Below, in pieces: positions 8,778 through 17,661 of a stretch of 40,399 bases of DNA. The notes under the pieces were generated by a model that did not search any database, was not told where the DNA came from, and worked only from the letters and a program-made list of their open reading frames with translations. A program made the position numbers and the translations under genes. The stretch spans positions 1 to 40,399 of the forward strand of contig NZ_CALEYG010000007.1 of assembly GCF_937924975.1 (NCBI RefSeq). Reading direction: 5' to 3'. Positions within the stretch are counted from its first letter, which is position 1. Each line of letters begins with the position of its first letter. Origin of the DNA: an uncultured Stomatobaculum sp. GTDB taxonomy: Bacteria > Bacillota > Clostridia > Lachnospirales > Lachnospiraceae.

Positions 8778-10898
8778 TTACTCCTGCTTTGCTTCAGCCT
8801 TCAAATCAGAGGGGCGGAGCGTCAAATCAATTCTGTCTTTCACGGGGTCGACTTTGATAACCTTGACGGTCACTTCGTCACCGATATTCACGACATCCTC
8901 AACTTTGTTGACACGGCGGTCAGCGAGCTTCGAAATGTGAATCATACCGTCCTTATTCGGCGTCAGGTTCACGAAGGCACCGAACTCCAGAATACGCACG
9001 ACTTTGCCGGTGAAAATCTGCCCCTCTTCAATCTCGGTCACAATGTTCTTGATGGTCTGCACCGCCTTGTCGATCTGCGCTCTGTCGAGACCCGCGACAT
9101 TCACGCTGCCGTCTTCCTCAATGTCGATGGTGACACCGAACTCATCAATAATCTTGTTGATGGTCTTGCCCTGCTTGCCGACCACATCGCCGATTTTCTT
9201 CGGATCGATCTTAATCTGCACAATCTTCGGTGCGTACTGGCTCACATCCGGGCGAGCCTCCGAGATGACCGGATTCATAATCTGGTTCAGAATGTACATT
9301 CTCGCCTCACGCGTCTTGGCGATTGCCTCTTCGATAATCGGGCGCGTCAAGCCGTGAATTTTGATGTCCATCTGGATGGCATTAATGCCCTTCTCGGTTC
9401 CGGCAACCTTAAAGTCCATGTCGCCGAAGAAGTCCTCCAGGCCCTGAATATCCGTGAGCACCAGATAATCATCGTCCGTTTCGCCGGTCACAAGACCGCA
9501 GGAAATGCCGGCCACCGGGCGCGCAATCGGAACACCTGCAGCCATCAGCGCAAGGCTCGAAGCACAGACAGATGCCTGGGAGGTGGAACCGTTCGACTCC
9601 ATAGTCTCGGAGACGCAACGGATTGCGTAGGGGAACTCCTCCTCGCTCGGAATCATCGGAAGCAGTGCTCTTTCCGCGAGAGCACCGTGACCGATTTCTC
9701 TTCTGCCCGGGCCTCTGGAAACTCTCGTCTCACCGACGGAGTAGGACGGGAAGTTGTACTGGTGCATGTAGCGCTTATTCTTGACTTCGACATCCAAGCC
9801 GTCGATTTTCTGAACCTCGGAGAGAGGTGCCAGCGTGCAGACATCCAGAATCTGGGTCTGCCCTCTCGTGAACATCGCCGAACCGTGAACGCGCGGCAGA
9901 AGGTCAATCTCAGCCGCAAGCGGGCGAATCTCCGTAATCTGACGACCGTCCGGACGCTTGTGGTCCTTCAGAATCATCTTGCGGACGGTCTTCTTCTCAT
10001 ACTGATACATTGCATCCGGAATGAGCTTAATCCACTCCTCGTTCTCGGCAAATGCTGCCTTGCAGCGCTCGGTCAGCTTATCGACCGCGGCATCCCGGCT
10101 CTGCTTATCATCGTTGAAAACAGCGACTTCCATCTCTTCCTGCGGAATGACCTCGCGAATTGCGCTAAAGAGCTCCTCCGGAATCGCAGCCGACTCATAG
10201 CTGTGTTTCTCCTTGCCAATCTCTGCGCGAATCTTTGCAAAGAATTCGATGAGCTGCTTGTTGACCTTATCCGCCTCAAAAATCGCATCAATCATGACCT
10301 GCTCCGGCACTTCCTTTGCGCCCGCTTCAATCATGATGACTTTCTCTGCCGTGCTTGCGACCGTAAGCTGAAGATCGGAAACTTTCTTTTCCGCGTTGGT
10401 CGGATTTATTACGAACTTGCCGTCAACCAGACCGACCTGCGTCATCGCACAGGGACCGTCAAATGGAATATCCGAGATGGTGACCGCGAGTGCGGTACCG
10501 AGCATGGCCGTGAGCTCGGGCGAGCAATCCGGATCCACGCTCATTACAAGATTCTCGAGCGTCACATCGTTCCGGTAATCCTTCGGAAACAGCGGACGCA
10601 TCGGGCGGTCAATGACGCGGTCTGTCAGAATCGCATTCTCGGAGGGCTTGCCCTCACGCTTCATGAAGCCGCCCGGAATTTTACCGACGGCATACTGACG
10701 CTCATTGTATTCGACGGAAAGCGGAAAGAAGTCGATGCCCTCTCGCGGCTGTTTCGAAGCGGTTGCCGTGGAGAGCACAACGGTATCGCCGTAGTGCATC
10801 AGCACAGCGCCGTTCGCCTGTGCGCACACTCTTCCGATTTCTGCCGTCAGGATTCTGCCGGCAAGTTCCATGCTATAGCTCTTAAACTCTTTGCTCAT
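8778..10898 (-). CDS. pnp: Polyribonucleotide nucleotidyltransferase (PNPase)
   Basis: This 706-residue enzyme degrades RNA 3' to 5' by phosphorolysis and is part of the RNA-decay machinery. The first RNase PH domain starts at the N terminus (SMELAGRILTAEIG), a helical linker follows, the second RNase PH domain contains GPGRREIGHGALAERAL, then come a KH domain (IGDVVGKQGKTINKI) and an S1 domain (FTGKVVRILEFGAFV). I chose the ATG at 10898 because an AGGAG site lies just before it and the family begins here; an in-frame start at 10961 falls inside the rpsO terminator hairpin. It lies downstream of rpsO, the usual arrangement, with a hairpin between them. Confidence 0.97.
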   Translation of the reverse strand: MSKEFKSYSMELAGRILTAEIGRVCAQANGAVLMHYGDTVVLSTATASKQPREGIDFFPLSVEYNERQYAVGKIPGGFMKREGKPSENAILTDRVIDRPMRPLFPKDYRNDVTLENLVMSVDPDCSPELTAMLGTALAVTISDIPFDGPCAMTQVGLVDGKFVINPTNAEKKVSDLQLTVASTAEKVIMIEAGAKEVPEQVMIDAIFEADKVNKQLIEFFAKIRAEIGKEKHSYESAAIPEELFSAIREVIPQEEMEVAVFNDDKQSRDAAVDKLTERCKAAFAENEEWIKLIPDAMYQYEKKTVRKMILKDHKRPDGRQITEIRPLAAEIDLLPRVHGSAMFTRGQTQILDVCTLAPLSEVQKIDGLDVEVKNKRYMHQYNFPSYSVGETRVSRGPGRREIGHGALAERALLPMIPSEEEFPYAIRCVSETMESNGSTSQASVCASSLALMAAGVPIARPVAGISCGLVTGETDDDYLVLTDIQGLEDFFGDMDFKVAGTEKGINAIQMDIKIHGLTRPIIEEAIAKTREARMYILNQIMNPVISEARPDVSQYAPKIVQIKIDPKKIGDVVGKQGKTINKIIDEFGVTIDIEEDGSVNVAGLDRAQIDKAVQTIKNIVTEIEEGQIFTGKVVRILEFGAFVNLTPNKDGMIHISKLADRRVNKVEDVVNIGDEVTVKVIKVDPVKDRIDLTLRPSDLKAEAKQE

Positions 10899-10961
10899 GT
10901 TTTCTCCTCTTCTTCTCCCGTTCTTCTCCCGATTCCGACTCTCTTTGTTCTTACACAACAA

Positions 10962-10985
10962 CAGGGTGGAATAAATTCCACCCTG
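10962..10985 (-). terminator. Hairpin between rpsO and pnp (terminator or RNase processing site)
   Basis: Ten-base perfect arms (10962-10971 and 10976-10985) enclose a 4-base loop. On the minus strand the stem is followed by TTGTTGTG, a weak T tract, so partial termination or an RNase III-type processing site between rpsO and pnp is likely. Whether pnp has its own promoter is not clear from sequence. Confidence 0.7.
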
Positions 10986-11006
10986 AGCAAGAAAGTTTCC
11001 TGTTTA

Positions 11007-11273
11007 TTACTTTCTGAGTCCGAGCTTCTCAATCAGAGCGCGGTAACCATCCAGATCCGTCTTCTTCAGATAGCCGAGCAGGCTTCTTCTCTGACCAACC
11101 ATCATGAGAAGACCTCTTCTCGAATGGTGATCCTTCGGATTCGCTTTCAGGTGCTCGGTGAGCTCCGTGATGCGCTCGGTCAGAATTGCAATCTGAACCT
11201 CCGGCGAACCCGTGTCGCCTTCTTTTCTGCCGTATGCCTTGATGAGCTCTGCCTTCTTCTCTTTCGTAATCAT
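11007..11273 (-). CDS. rpsO: 30S ribosomal protein S15
   Basis: This 88-residue protein matches the full length of S15, which binds 16S rRNA helices 20-22 and organises the platform of the small subunit. The family features are plain: GDTGSPEVQIA at 19-29, the DHHSRRGLL segment near the middle, and LGLRK at the C terminus. A strong AAGAAGGAG site lies 7 bases before the ATG. It has its own promoter at 11365-11394 and a structured leader, fitting the autogenous control by S15 known in many bacteria. Confidence 0.98.
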   Translation of the reverse strand: MITKEKKAELIKAYGRKEGDTGSPEVQIAILTERITELTEHLKANPKDHHSRRGLLMMVGQRRSLLGYLKKTDLDGYRALIEKLGLRK

Positions 11274-11358
11274 GTTTGTTCTCCTTCTTTCTTGGTCTGA
11301 CCCGAAACTGCGGCTTCGGCGGAGTACCCCGAAGTCATAGCCTTGGGCGCTAAACTAC
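11274..11358 (-). promoter_or_regulatory. Structured 5' leader of rpsO, candidate S15-binding RNA
   Basis: Between the predicted start of transcription (about 11358) and the rpsO ATG the leader contains a hairpin with 8-base arms at 11312-11319 and 11329-11336 (one wobble pair) and GC-rich flanks. S15 leaders in other Bacillota repress translation by binding such structures next to the ribosome site. The match here is by position and structure only, not by a recognised consensus. Confidence 0.4.
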
Positions 11359-11364
11359 GCGGTT

Positions 11365-11394
11365 ATACTAGCATAAAACAGGATAAACTGTCAA
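11365..11394 (-). promoter_or_regulatory. Strong extended -10 promoter of rpsO
   Basis: A consensus -35 TTGACA (11389-11394) is separated by 18 bases from a -10 TAGTAT (11365-11370) preceded by TGC, the extended -10 element. It overlaps the last codon of ribF, so rpsO is transcribed independently as well as by readthrough from the nusA-infB operon. Confidence 0.8.
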
Positions 11395-12314
11395 TCAATC
11401 GAGCTCAAATCTGCCATGATTTGCTGTTTTAATGCAGTCAGCGATGCAAATTTCTTCTCCGGTCGAATAAATTTGAGAAAGCGTAGGCGAATGTGGGTGC
11501 CGTAGAGGTCACCCGAAAAATCCAGAAGAAAACTTTCGAGGCGCAGCCGATGAGAAAGATGGTCCTGTTCCACGCTGGGATTGGTTCCGACATTTGTGAT
11601 GCTCCGAAAAGTTCTGCCATCCGGCAGCACTGTCTCCGTCTGATATACCCCTTGGCGTGGCAACAGTTTTTCGGCGTTCAGAAGCAGATTGATGGTCGGA
11701 AAGCCGAGAATACGATTGCCGATTCCGTTGCCGTGCTGCACAACTCCCTCCGCCGTATATGGCATGCCGAGAAGCAGGTTGGCTTTTCGGATGTCTCCGG
11801 CTGCAAGTGCCTCGCGCACCAGCGTAGAGCTGATTTCTTCTCCGCCCGCAGTCTCTTTGGAAATAATGTAGACTGAAAACCGCAGTCGTTCGCCGAGTGC
11901 CCGCAGCTTTTCCGCATTCATGGCGCCGGCTTTTCCAAACCGTAGGTCTTCTCCGCCGACAATGGCCCGCATGCGCATTGCACCGAGCAGAATCTCCCGC
12001 ACGAAATCCTCACCGTCCATCGCGGCTATCTCCGCATCAAACGGATACTCCACAATATAGTCGATACCGGCTTGATGCAGCTTTTCGCGTCTTTCCTCAT
12101 TGGTCAAAATCTGCGGTCGGCGCTGCCCGGAAATCACGGCGGCCGGCGGCGTTCCAAACGTAAAGATTGCCGTCTTAAGCTGTTTTTCCCGCGCAATGTC
12201 CAGCATAGTCGCAATGATTTTCTGGTGTCCGCGGTGTTCGCCGTCAAACTTTCCGACCGCAACCACTGTGTCCTCCGGGAGATGAAATGTTTTTTGATTG
12301 ATCCAGTCCTTCAA
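11391..12314 (-). CDS. ribF: Bifunctional riboflavin kinase / FAD synthetase
   Basis: This 307-residue enzyme phosphorylates riboflavin to FMN and adenylylates FMN to FAD. The N-terminal nucleotidyltransferase domain shows GKFDGEHRGHQ at 22-32 (the GxFDGxHxGH signature) and ISSTLVREAL near 160. The C-terminal kinase domain has GNGIGNRILGFPTIN, the family's ATP/flavin motif. The start is a TTG at 12314 that overlaps the truB stop (TTGA); a GAGGTGA site lies five bases upstream and no better start exists nearby. The truB-ribF pairing is the usual one in Bacillota. Confidence 0.95.
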   Translation of the reverse strand: MKDWINQKTFHLPEDTVVAVGKFDGEHRGHQKIIATMLDIAREKQLKTAIFTFGTPPAAVISGQRRPQILTNEERREKLHQAGIDYIVEYPFDAEIAAMDGEDFVREILLGAMRMRAIVGGEDLRFGKAGAMNAEKLRALGERLRFSVYIISKETAGGEEISSTLVREALAAGDIRKANLLLGMPYTAEGVVQHGNGIGNRILGFPTINLLLNAEKLLPRQGVYQTETVLPDGRTFRSITNVGTNPSVEQDHLSHRLRLESFLLDFSGDLYGTHIRLRFLKFIRPEKKFASLTALKQQIMADLSSID

Positions 12315-13213
12315 GCGTCACCTCGCTCCAAAAACATTTTCTCCGCCCAATACTGCCTGCCTCTTTTTTGAAACAGTCCGACAAAACTGCCGTCACTAAG
12401 GTAGAGGCGAACCAAAGCGCCCTCGGCGTCGGTCGCATCCGGAACAGCGTTCTCCCCCACCGCATTGCCGTTTCTCAGTTTGGCATCCGCTTCGGGCAAG
12501 GCCTTCCGCGCAGGGTAAAGCGCAAGACAGTCTTCTACCGAAACAATCTTGGCTTCGATTTCACCGGCCTGCATCGCCGCTTCCAGTTCCGAAAGAGTAT
12601 AAGCATCTTCCAGCCGAAAAGACCCCACCCTTGTTCGGAGCAGGGCTTCCATGGCGCCGCCGCAACCAAGCTTTTCGCCGATGTCATGGCAGAGCGTGCG
12701 GATATAGGTTCCCTTTCCGCAATCCACTGTCATCACTGCGCGCGGAAGGGCGATTTCTTCCAGACGAATATCCGAGATATCCACCCGATGTGCGGAGCGC
12801 TCCACCGTAATCCCCTGACGTGCAAGATCCACAAGCTTCTTACCGCCCTGCTTCTTGGCCGAGTACATCGGCGGTATCTGTTCGTAGCCGCCTACAAAGC
12901 TCTGCGCCGCGGCGCGGAGTTCTTCCTCGCTACAACACACTTCTTGCGTGCGGAGTACAGTCCCTGTCATGTCCTGACTGTCGGTCTCCACCCCGAGCAG
13001 AAGCACGGCGCGATATGTTTTGGTCCGGTCGGTCAGAAACTCCACCAGCTTGGTCGCGCTGCCGAGGCAGACGGGTAAAACGCCCTCCGCCGCCGGATCC
13101 AGGGTCCCGGTATGTCCGATTTTTTTCTGATGCAGGATACCGCGGAGTTTGGCGACTACGTCATGTGAGGTAAAGCCCTTTTCTTTTCGCACATTCAGGA
13201 TGCCGTTAAACAT
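12311..13213 (-). CDS. truB: tRNA pseudouridine(55) synthase
   Basis: This 300-residue enzyme makes pseudouridine 55 in the T loop of tRNAs. The catalytic motif HTGTLDPAAEGVLPV places the nucleophile at D39, and GKGTYIRTLCHDIG is the conserved RNA-contact motif. A PUA-like C-terminal domain is probable in the last 60 residues. The ATG at 13213 was chosen because GGAGG precedes it and the family starts with a short segment before the motif; the frame is open further upstream but only within nrnA. It overlaps the nrnA stop by 8 bases, indicating translational coupling. Confidence 0.96.
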   Translation of the reverse strand: MFNGILNVRKEKGFTSHDVVAKLRGILHQKKIGHTGTLDPAAEGVLPVCLGSATKLVEFLTDRTKTYRAVLLLGVETDSQDMTGTVLRTQEVCCSEEELRAAAQSFVGGYEQIPPMYSAKKQGGKKLVDLARQGITVERSAHRVDISDIRLEEIALPRAVMTVDCGKGTYIRTLCHDIGEKLGCGGAMEALLRTRVGSFRLEDAYTLSELEAAMQAGEIEAKIVSVEDCLALYPARKALPEADAKLRNGNAVGENAVPDATDAEGALVRLYLSDGSFVGLFQKRGRQYWAEKMFLERGDA

Positions 13214-14165
13214 GGAGCTGCGCCTCCGCCGCGCGAACCACTTCCTCCATGATTTCTTCGGCACGTTTTCCGACAATGGTGCAGCCCGCAGCTCGAATAT
13301 GGCCGCCGCCGCCGTACCGCATGGCGATCGCGGCAACATCGACCGGTTCCAGCGAGCGGAGTGAAAGTTTCCAGCTTCCCGGCTCCATCTCAGAGCAGAG
13401 AACCGCACATTTCACACCGGCGGTGAGCCGGAGTTGTTCCGAAATCCCGTCGAGATCGGCATGTACCGTTCCAAGCCGACGCTGCTCTTCCTCCGTAACA
13501 ATCGAATAAATCACGGTTTTATCGGCATTCTCGACTGCATGCAACAGGGCGAGACCCATGATTTGATTTTGCACGAAGGTCTTTCGATAAAATGAACCGT
13601 CAATAATTTCGCCGAACGGAATTCCTTTTTCCATCAGTTCCCCCGCAATACGCATGGTGCGTGCCGAGGTAGAACCATATTTGAAGACACCGGAATCCGT
13701 CACGATTCCCGTGTACAGCGCTGCCGCAATGGGCTCGTCCACCCGATCGGAATCAAGCAAAGTATATAAAAGCTCGCAGGTAGAGCTCGCCTCGGGTTCG
13801 CAAATTGTGGTTGCGGCAAAATGCGGATTGGTGATGTGATGATCGATATTCAAAGTATCCTTTGCGCCGTCAAAGAGTCGCTGGAAGTCGCCAAGCCGTC
13901 CCTTATCAGAGACATCCAGTGCGACGGCAAGATCCGGTGCCGGCACAGCGTCCGCATCCGTTACAATCTCAGAAAAGCCGCTGAGATAATTAAATTTCTC
14001 AAGCGGCTTTTCCAGACAAACTGTAACTCGTTTGGACGGCGCTGTCTTTTTCAGATAAAGGTACAGCGCAAGAACAGAACCCACGCAGTCCCCATCCGGG
14101 CGCACATGTCCCAGCAGGACAATGTTCTCCGCCCGTTCGAGCTTTTCCGTCAAAATTGCATTCAT
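13206..14165 (-). CDS. nrnA: DHH-family bifunctional oligoribonuclease / pAp phosphatase
   Basis: This 319-residue phosphoesterase belongs to the NrnA group, which degrades short RNA oligonucleotides to mononucleotides and removes the 3' phosphate from pAp. Visible motifs are GHVRPDGDCVGS near residue 20 (DxD metal site), a DVSD motif near 85-90, NIDHHITN (DHH), ATDSG-like VTDSGVFKYGS, and the DHHA1 motif GGGGHIRAAG near the C terminus. The start follows rbfA directly (ATG 14165, five bases between the genes). Its presence between rbfA and truB is common in Bacillota. Confidence 0.93.
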   Translation of the reverse strand: MNAILTEKLERAENIVLLGHVRPDGDCVGSVLALYLYLKKTAPSKRVTVCLEKPLEKFNYLSGFSEIVTDADAVPAPDLAVALDVSDKGRLGDFQRLFDGAKDTLNIDHHITNPHFAATTICEPEASSTCELLYTLLDSDRVDEPIAAALYTGIVTDSGVFKYGSTSARTMRIAGELMEKGIPFGEIIDGSFYRKTFVQNQIMGLALLHAVENADKTVIYSIVTEEEQRRLGTVHADLDGISEQLRLTAGVKCAVLCSEMEPGSWKLSLRSLEPVDVAAIAMRYGGGGHIRAAGCTIVGKRAEEIMEEVVRAAEAQLHV

Positions 14166-14169
14166 GGTT

Positions 14170-14547
14170 TTAATCCTCTTCTGTCTCCGCCTGCTCAGAG
14201 AGATGCAAGTCCTCCAGCACCTTGTCGATATGTGCGCCGTAAGCCATGGATTCGTCCAGAACAAATTTGAGTTCCGGTGTAATGCGGAGATTTACACTGT
14301 GGGCGAGCTCACTGCGGATGAAACCTGCGGCGCTCTTTAATCCGGCGAGCGTATCTGCCGCTTCCTGTTCGCTGCCAAGCACGCTCACATAAACAGTACA
14401 ATAGCGTAAATCCGCTGTGACGCGTGCATCGGTCACAGTGGTCATCGCCGAGATACGGGGATCCTTAATGCCGTTCATCACGACATTCTGGATCTCCTTT
14501 CTCACCTCAGCGTTGATTCTTGTGTTTTTGATACTGCCTTTTTTCAT
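14170..14547 (-). CDS. rbfA: Ribosome-binding factor A
   Basis: This 125-residue KH-like protein assists late maturation of the 30S subunit and 16S rRNA processing. Recognisable are the N-terminal INAEVRKEIQNVV helix, the KDPRISAMTTVTDARVTADLRYCTVYVSV segment in two parts of the family core, and the C-terminal LRITPELKFVLDES motif. The ATG at 14547 overlaps the infB stop as ATGA, implying coupled translation. The acidic tail (EQAETEED) is ordinary for the family. Confidence 0.95.
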   Translation of the reverse strand: MKKGSIKNTRINAEVRKEIQNVVMNGIKDPRISAMTTVTDARVTADLRYCTVYVSVLGSEQEAADTLAGLKSAAGFIRSELAHSVNLRITPELKFVLDESMAYGAHIDKVLEDLHLSEQAETEED

Positions 14548-17315
14548 GCTTTTTCCCTCGGCACTTCGACCATCGCATATGCCTCGACCTGATCGCCCTC
14601 TGCGAGATCGTTGAACTTCTCGAAGACAAGACCGCACTCGTAGCCTGCCGCGACTTCCTTGACATCATCCTTGAAGCGCTTCAGCGATGCAAGCTCGCCG
14701 TCAAAGATCTGATCTTTGCCTCTTGTGATGCGGGCTTTGCAGCCGCGCTGAATCTTACCGTCGAGAACGTAGGATCCGGCAATCGTACCGACTCCGGAAG
14801 CCTTGAAGATAGCACGAACCTCTGCGTGTCCGATGACTCTCTCCTCGTAGACCGGTGCGAGCATGCCGTTCAGGGCGCGCTCCACATCATCGATTGCCTG
14901 ATAGATGACCTTGTAGAGGCGAAGGTCTACCTGCTCGTGCTCGGCGGTCGACTTTGCCGTCGCATCCGGGCGCACATTGAAGCCGATGATAATTGCATTG
15001 CTTGCGCTTGCGAGCGCCACATCCGATTCGGAAATCGTACCGACGCCGCTGTGAATGACCTTGACCTGTACCTCGTCGTTGGAGAGCTTGGAGAGCGACT
15101 GCTTGACAGCTTCAACCGAGCCCTGTACATCTGCCTTCACAATAATCGGCAGTTCCTTCATTTCACCGGCCTTGATCTGACCGAAGACATCGTCCAGTGA
15201 GAGTTTCGCCTTAGTTTCCTCGATGAGCTTATTCTTACCTTCGGAGATAAAGGTCGCCGCGAAATCTTTTGCCTCTTTATCCGTGTCCATGGCAACCATG
15301 ATTTCGCCGGCGTTCGGAACGGCGTTCAGACCCTGAATCTCAACCGGCGTAGAGGGCTTTGCCTCCTTGACGCGCATACCTCTGTCATTCAGCATGGCGC
15401 GCACCTTACCGGAGCAGGCACCTGCCGCAACGTAGTCGCCGACATGCAGGGTGCCCTTCTGCACCAGAATCGTGGCAACCGGTCCCTTGCCCTTGTCGAG
15501 CTGTGCCTCGATCACCAGACCTCTCGCGTTGCGGTTCGGATTTGCCTTCAGTTCCTTCACGTCTGCCGTGAGAAGAATCATATCGAGAAGGTTATCGATG
15601 CCTTCGTGGGTCTTTGCGGAAATCGGGCAGATAATCGTACTGCCGCCCCAATCCTCCGCGACCAGCTCATACTGCATAAGCTCCTGCTTGACGCGGTCGA
15701 TGTTGGCATCCGGCTTATCAATCTTGTTGATAGCAACGATGATTTCTACATTTGCCGCCTTCGCGTGGTTAATTGCCTCGATGGTCTGCGGCATCACGCC
15801 ATCGTCCGCTGCAACCACAAGAACCGCGATATCCGTCGCTTCGGCACCGCGCATACGCATTGCCGTGAAAGCTTCGTGGCCCGGCGTGTCGAGGAAGGTA
15901 ATCAATCTGTCGTGTGCCTTGACCTGGTAAGCACCGATGTGCTGCGTAATGCCGCCTGCCTCACGGCTTGTGACCGAAGTCTTGCGGATTGCATCAAGCA
16001 GAGAAGTTTTACCGTGATCGACGTGACCCATGACAACGACGACCGGCGGACGGGGAACCATGTCCTCGGGATTCTCATTTTCCTCACGGAGCAGCTCCTC
16101 AATGACATCGACCTTTTCTTCTCTCGTGCAGAGAATATCGTATTCAAGCGCGATTTCCTCGGCCTTCTCATATGAGATTTCCGAGTTCATCGTATACATT
16201 TCACCCTTCGCAAAGAGCTTTTTGATGAGATCGGAGGCCGGACGTTTCATCATCTTCGCAAGCTCTCCGATGGTCAGCGTGTCCGGAAGAATCAGCTCCT
16301 TGATTTCCTCTTCTACCTTCTCGACCTTCGGTTTCTCCGGCATGATGAACGGATGACGCGTCGCCTTTCCGTTTCTGCCGCCGGACTTAAAGCCGTCTTC
16401 GGTCTTATGGCGCTTGTCATTCTTATCTTTGAAGTTATTCTTATTCGGTCTGCTGGAGACTGTCTTCTTTACCAGTGCGCTGTCACCGGATGCCGCAGCG
16501 CCCTGTGAACCGCCGCGATTGCCGTAGCTGCCGTTCCCCTGACCCGGTCGCGCACTGAAGCCGCTCTGGCCGGTACGGGGACCGCTGCCCTGGCCGTTGC
16601 GATTGCCGTAACCGCCGCTCTGGCCGTTTCGGTTGCCGTAGCCGTTACCCTGTCCATTTCGGTTGCCGTAACCGTTGCCCTGGCCGCTTCGATTGCCGTA
16701 ACCACCCTGGCCGTTCCGGTTGCCGTAGCCGTTACCCTGGCCGTTCCGGTTGCCGTAACCACCCTGGCGCTGCTGGCCGCCGTTACGCGGACCGCTGTTG
16801 CCCAGCGCATTTAAACGGCTTTGAATCGCGAGTCTGGTCTCTTCCGCACTTCTTCCCTGCGGAAGGCGACTGGAAACTGCCGTTTTAATCGGCGGCCGGG
16901 AATCTGCCGGCTTTTTCTGCGGTGCCGCAGTCTCGGGCTTTTTCTCGACAGTCTCCTTCGACTTCTCCGCAGTCTTTTCGGTCGCTGCCTTTTCCTGCGG
17001 CTTTGCGCCCTCGCTGCCGCTATTCTTCACGCGAATCTGCTGTGCGTTTTCCGGTCGGAAAACGGCCGTGAACTTCTTTTTCTTCTTGGGCTGTTCTCCC
17101 TGCATTTCTGCTCTCTCTGCCCCATCCTGCTGTGTCTTGCTTTTATCCACTCTCGATGCCTCCGTATTTTTCGGCTTGAAATAATCTCGAATCAGGTCAG
17201 CTTCTTCCGCCGTCACATTGGACATGGGGGCTGCTTTCCTCCCATGTTTTTCCAAGAACGACAACAGCTCCCGGTTGCTCTTACCGATTTCTTTTGACAG
17301 ATCGTTAATTCTCAT
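14544..17315 (-). CDS. infB: Translation initiation factor IF-2 with a YGNRNGQG-repeat linker
   Basis: This 923-residue GTPase places initiator tRNA in the P site. An N-terminal IF2 domain (1-50) is followed by a charged K/E-rich linker, a Gly/Asn/Arg/Gln repeat (185-268), a second IF2N domain (about 340-395) and the G domain from about 424 with GHVDHGKT at 430-437, DTPGHEAF, NKIDKP and SAKTHEG. Domains II, III and the fMet-tRNA-binding C domain complete the protein (DGKIQRGCKARITR region near the end). A GGAGG site precedes the ATG, and the gene overlaps rplGA by 11 bases. The linker is the only unusual part. Confidence 0.97.
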   Translation of the reverse strand: MRINDLSKEIGKSNRELLSFLEKHGRKAAPMSNVTAEEADLIRDYFKPKNTEASRVDKSKTQQDGAERAEMQGEQPKKKKKFTAVFRPENAQQIRVKNSGSEGAKPQEKAATEKTAEKSKETVEKKPETAAPQKKPADSRPPIKTAVSSRLPQGRSAEETRLAIQSRLNALGNSGPRNGGQQRQGGYGNRNGQGNGYGNRNGQGGYGNRSGQGNGYGNRNGQGNGYGNRNGQSGGYGNRNGQGSGPRTGQSGFSARPGQGNGSYGNRGGSQGAAASGDSALVKKTVSSRPNKNNFKDKNDKRHKTEDGFKSGGRNGKATRHPFIMPEKPKVEKVEEEIKELILPDTLTIGELAKMMKRPASDLIKKLFAKGEMYTMNSEISYEKAEEIALEYDILCTREEKVDVIEELLREENENPEDMVPRPPVVVVMGHVDHGKTSLLDAIRKTSVTSREAGGITQHIGAYQVKAHDRLITFLDTPGHEAFTAMRMRGAEATDIAVLVVAADDGVMPQTIEAINHAKAANVEIIVAINKIDKPDANIDRVKQELMQYELVAEDWGGSTIICPISAKTHEGIDNLLDMILLTADVKELKANPNRNARGLVIEAQLDKGKGPVATILVQKGTLHVGDYVAAGACSGKVRAMLNDRGMRVKEAKPSTPVEIQGLNAVPNAGEIMVAMDTDKEAKDFAATFISEGKNKLIEETKAKLSLDDVFGQIKAGEMKELPIIVKADVQGSVEAVKQSLSKLSNDEVQVKVIHSGVGTISESDVALASASNAIIIGFNVRPDATAKSTAEHEQVDLRLYKVIYQAIDDVERALNGMLAPVYEERVIGHAEVRAIFKASGVGTIAGSYVLDGKIQRGCKARITRGKDQIFDGELASLKRFKDDVKEVAAGYECGLVFEKFNDLAEGDQVEAYAMVEVPREKA
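16587..16763 (-). repeat. In-frame 27-30 bp repeats inside infB encoding GYGNRNGQG
   Basis: Six near-identical units of 9-10 residues (consensus GYGNRNGQGN) occupy residues 185-243 of IF2, followed by looser Gly/Ser/Arg-rich sequence to residue 268. Unit codons are highly alike at the DNA level, which suggests replication slippage and copy-number variation between strains. Confidence 0.9.
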
Positions 17316-17661
17316 GCTGCATTCCTCCGATCTGTTCCAACTTTGTCAGAACTGCTTTGGTAAAGCCCTCGTCCAAGAGTGCCAGCGAAGCCCGCTGCTC
17401 TTTTCCGATAGCTTTTCCGAGTTCCCCCATGGTTGAGAAACAAACAAAGGGGATTTCATAGAACTCGCATTTATTGCGAAACTTCTTTTTGGTCTGTTCC
17501 GATGCGTCCTCCGCGACGATGACCAGCGTCGCTCGAAAAGACTGTATTTCCTTTTCTGTCATGAACTCACCGCTCGCGAGCCTGCCCGCGCGCTGTGCCA
17601 TGCCGAGGGATCGCAACACCTTTGTTTTTAACAGCTCAGTCTGATTCACATGGTCCATCAT
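17305..17661 (-). CDS. rplGA: L7Ae-family ribosomal/K-turn-binding protein (YlxQ type)
   Basis: This 118-residue protein belongs to the L7Ae/L30e/Gadd45 superfamily, whose members bind kink-turn RNA. The family layout is visible: a helix with LGMAQRAGRLASGE near residues 18-32, a beta strand ATLVIVAEDAS, then KKFRNKCEFYEIPFV and the C-terminal SLALLDEGFTKAVL. Two adjacent ATG codons start the frame at 17661; it overlaps rnpM by 26 bases. Its place between ylxR and infB is conserved in Bacillota. The exact RNA target is not shown by the sequence. Confidence 0.9.
   Translation of the reverse strand: MMDHVNQTELLKTKVLRSLGMAQRAGRLASGEFMTEKEIQSFRATLVIVAEDASEQTKKKFRNKCEFYEIPFVCFSTMGELGKAIGKEQRASLALLDEGFTKAVLTKLEQIGGMQHEN

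Noticed and set aside
8760..11300. An 846-codon plus-strand open frame covering pnp and rpsO.
   Set aside because: It lies exactly opposite two well-recognised genes, has no ribosome site and gives no recognisable protein.
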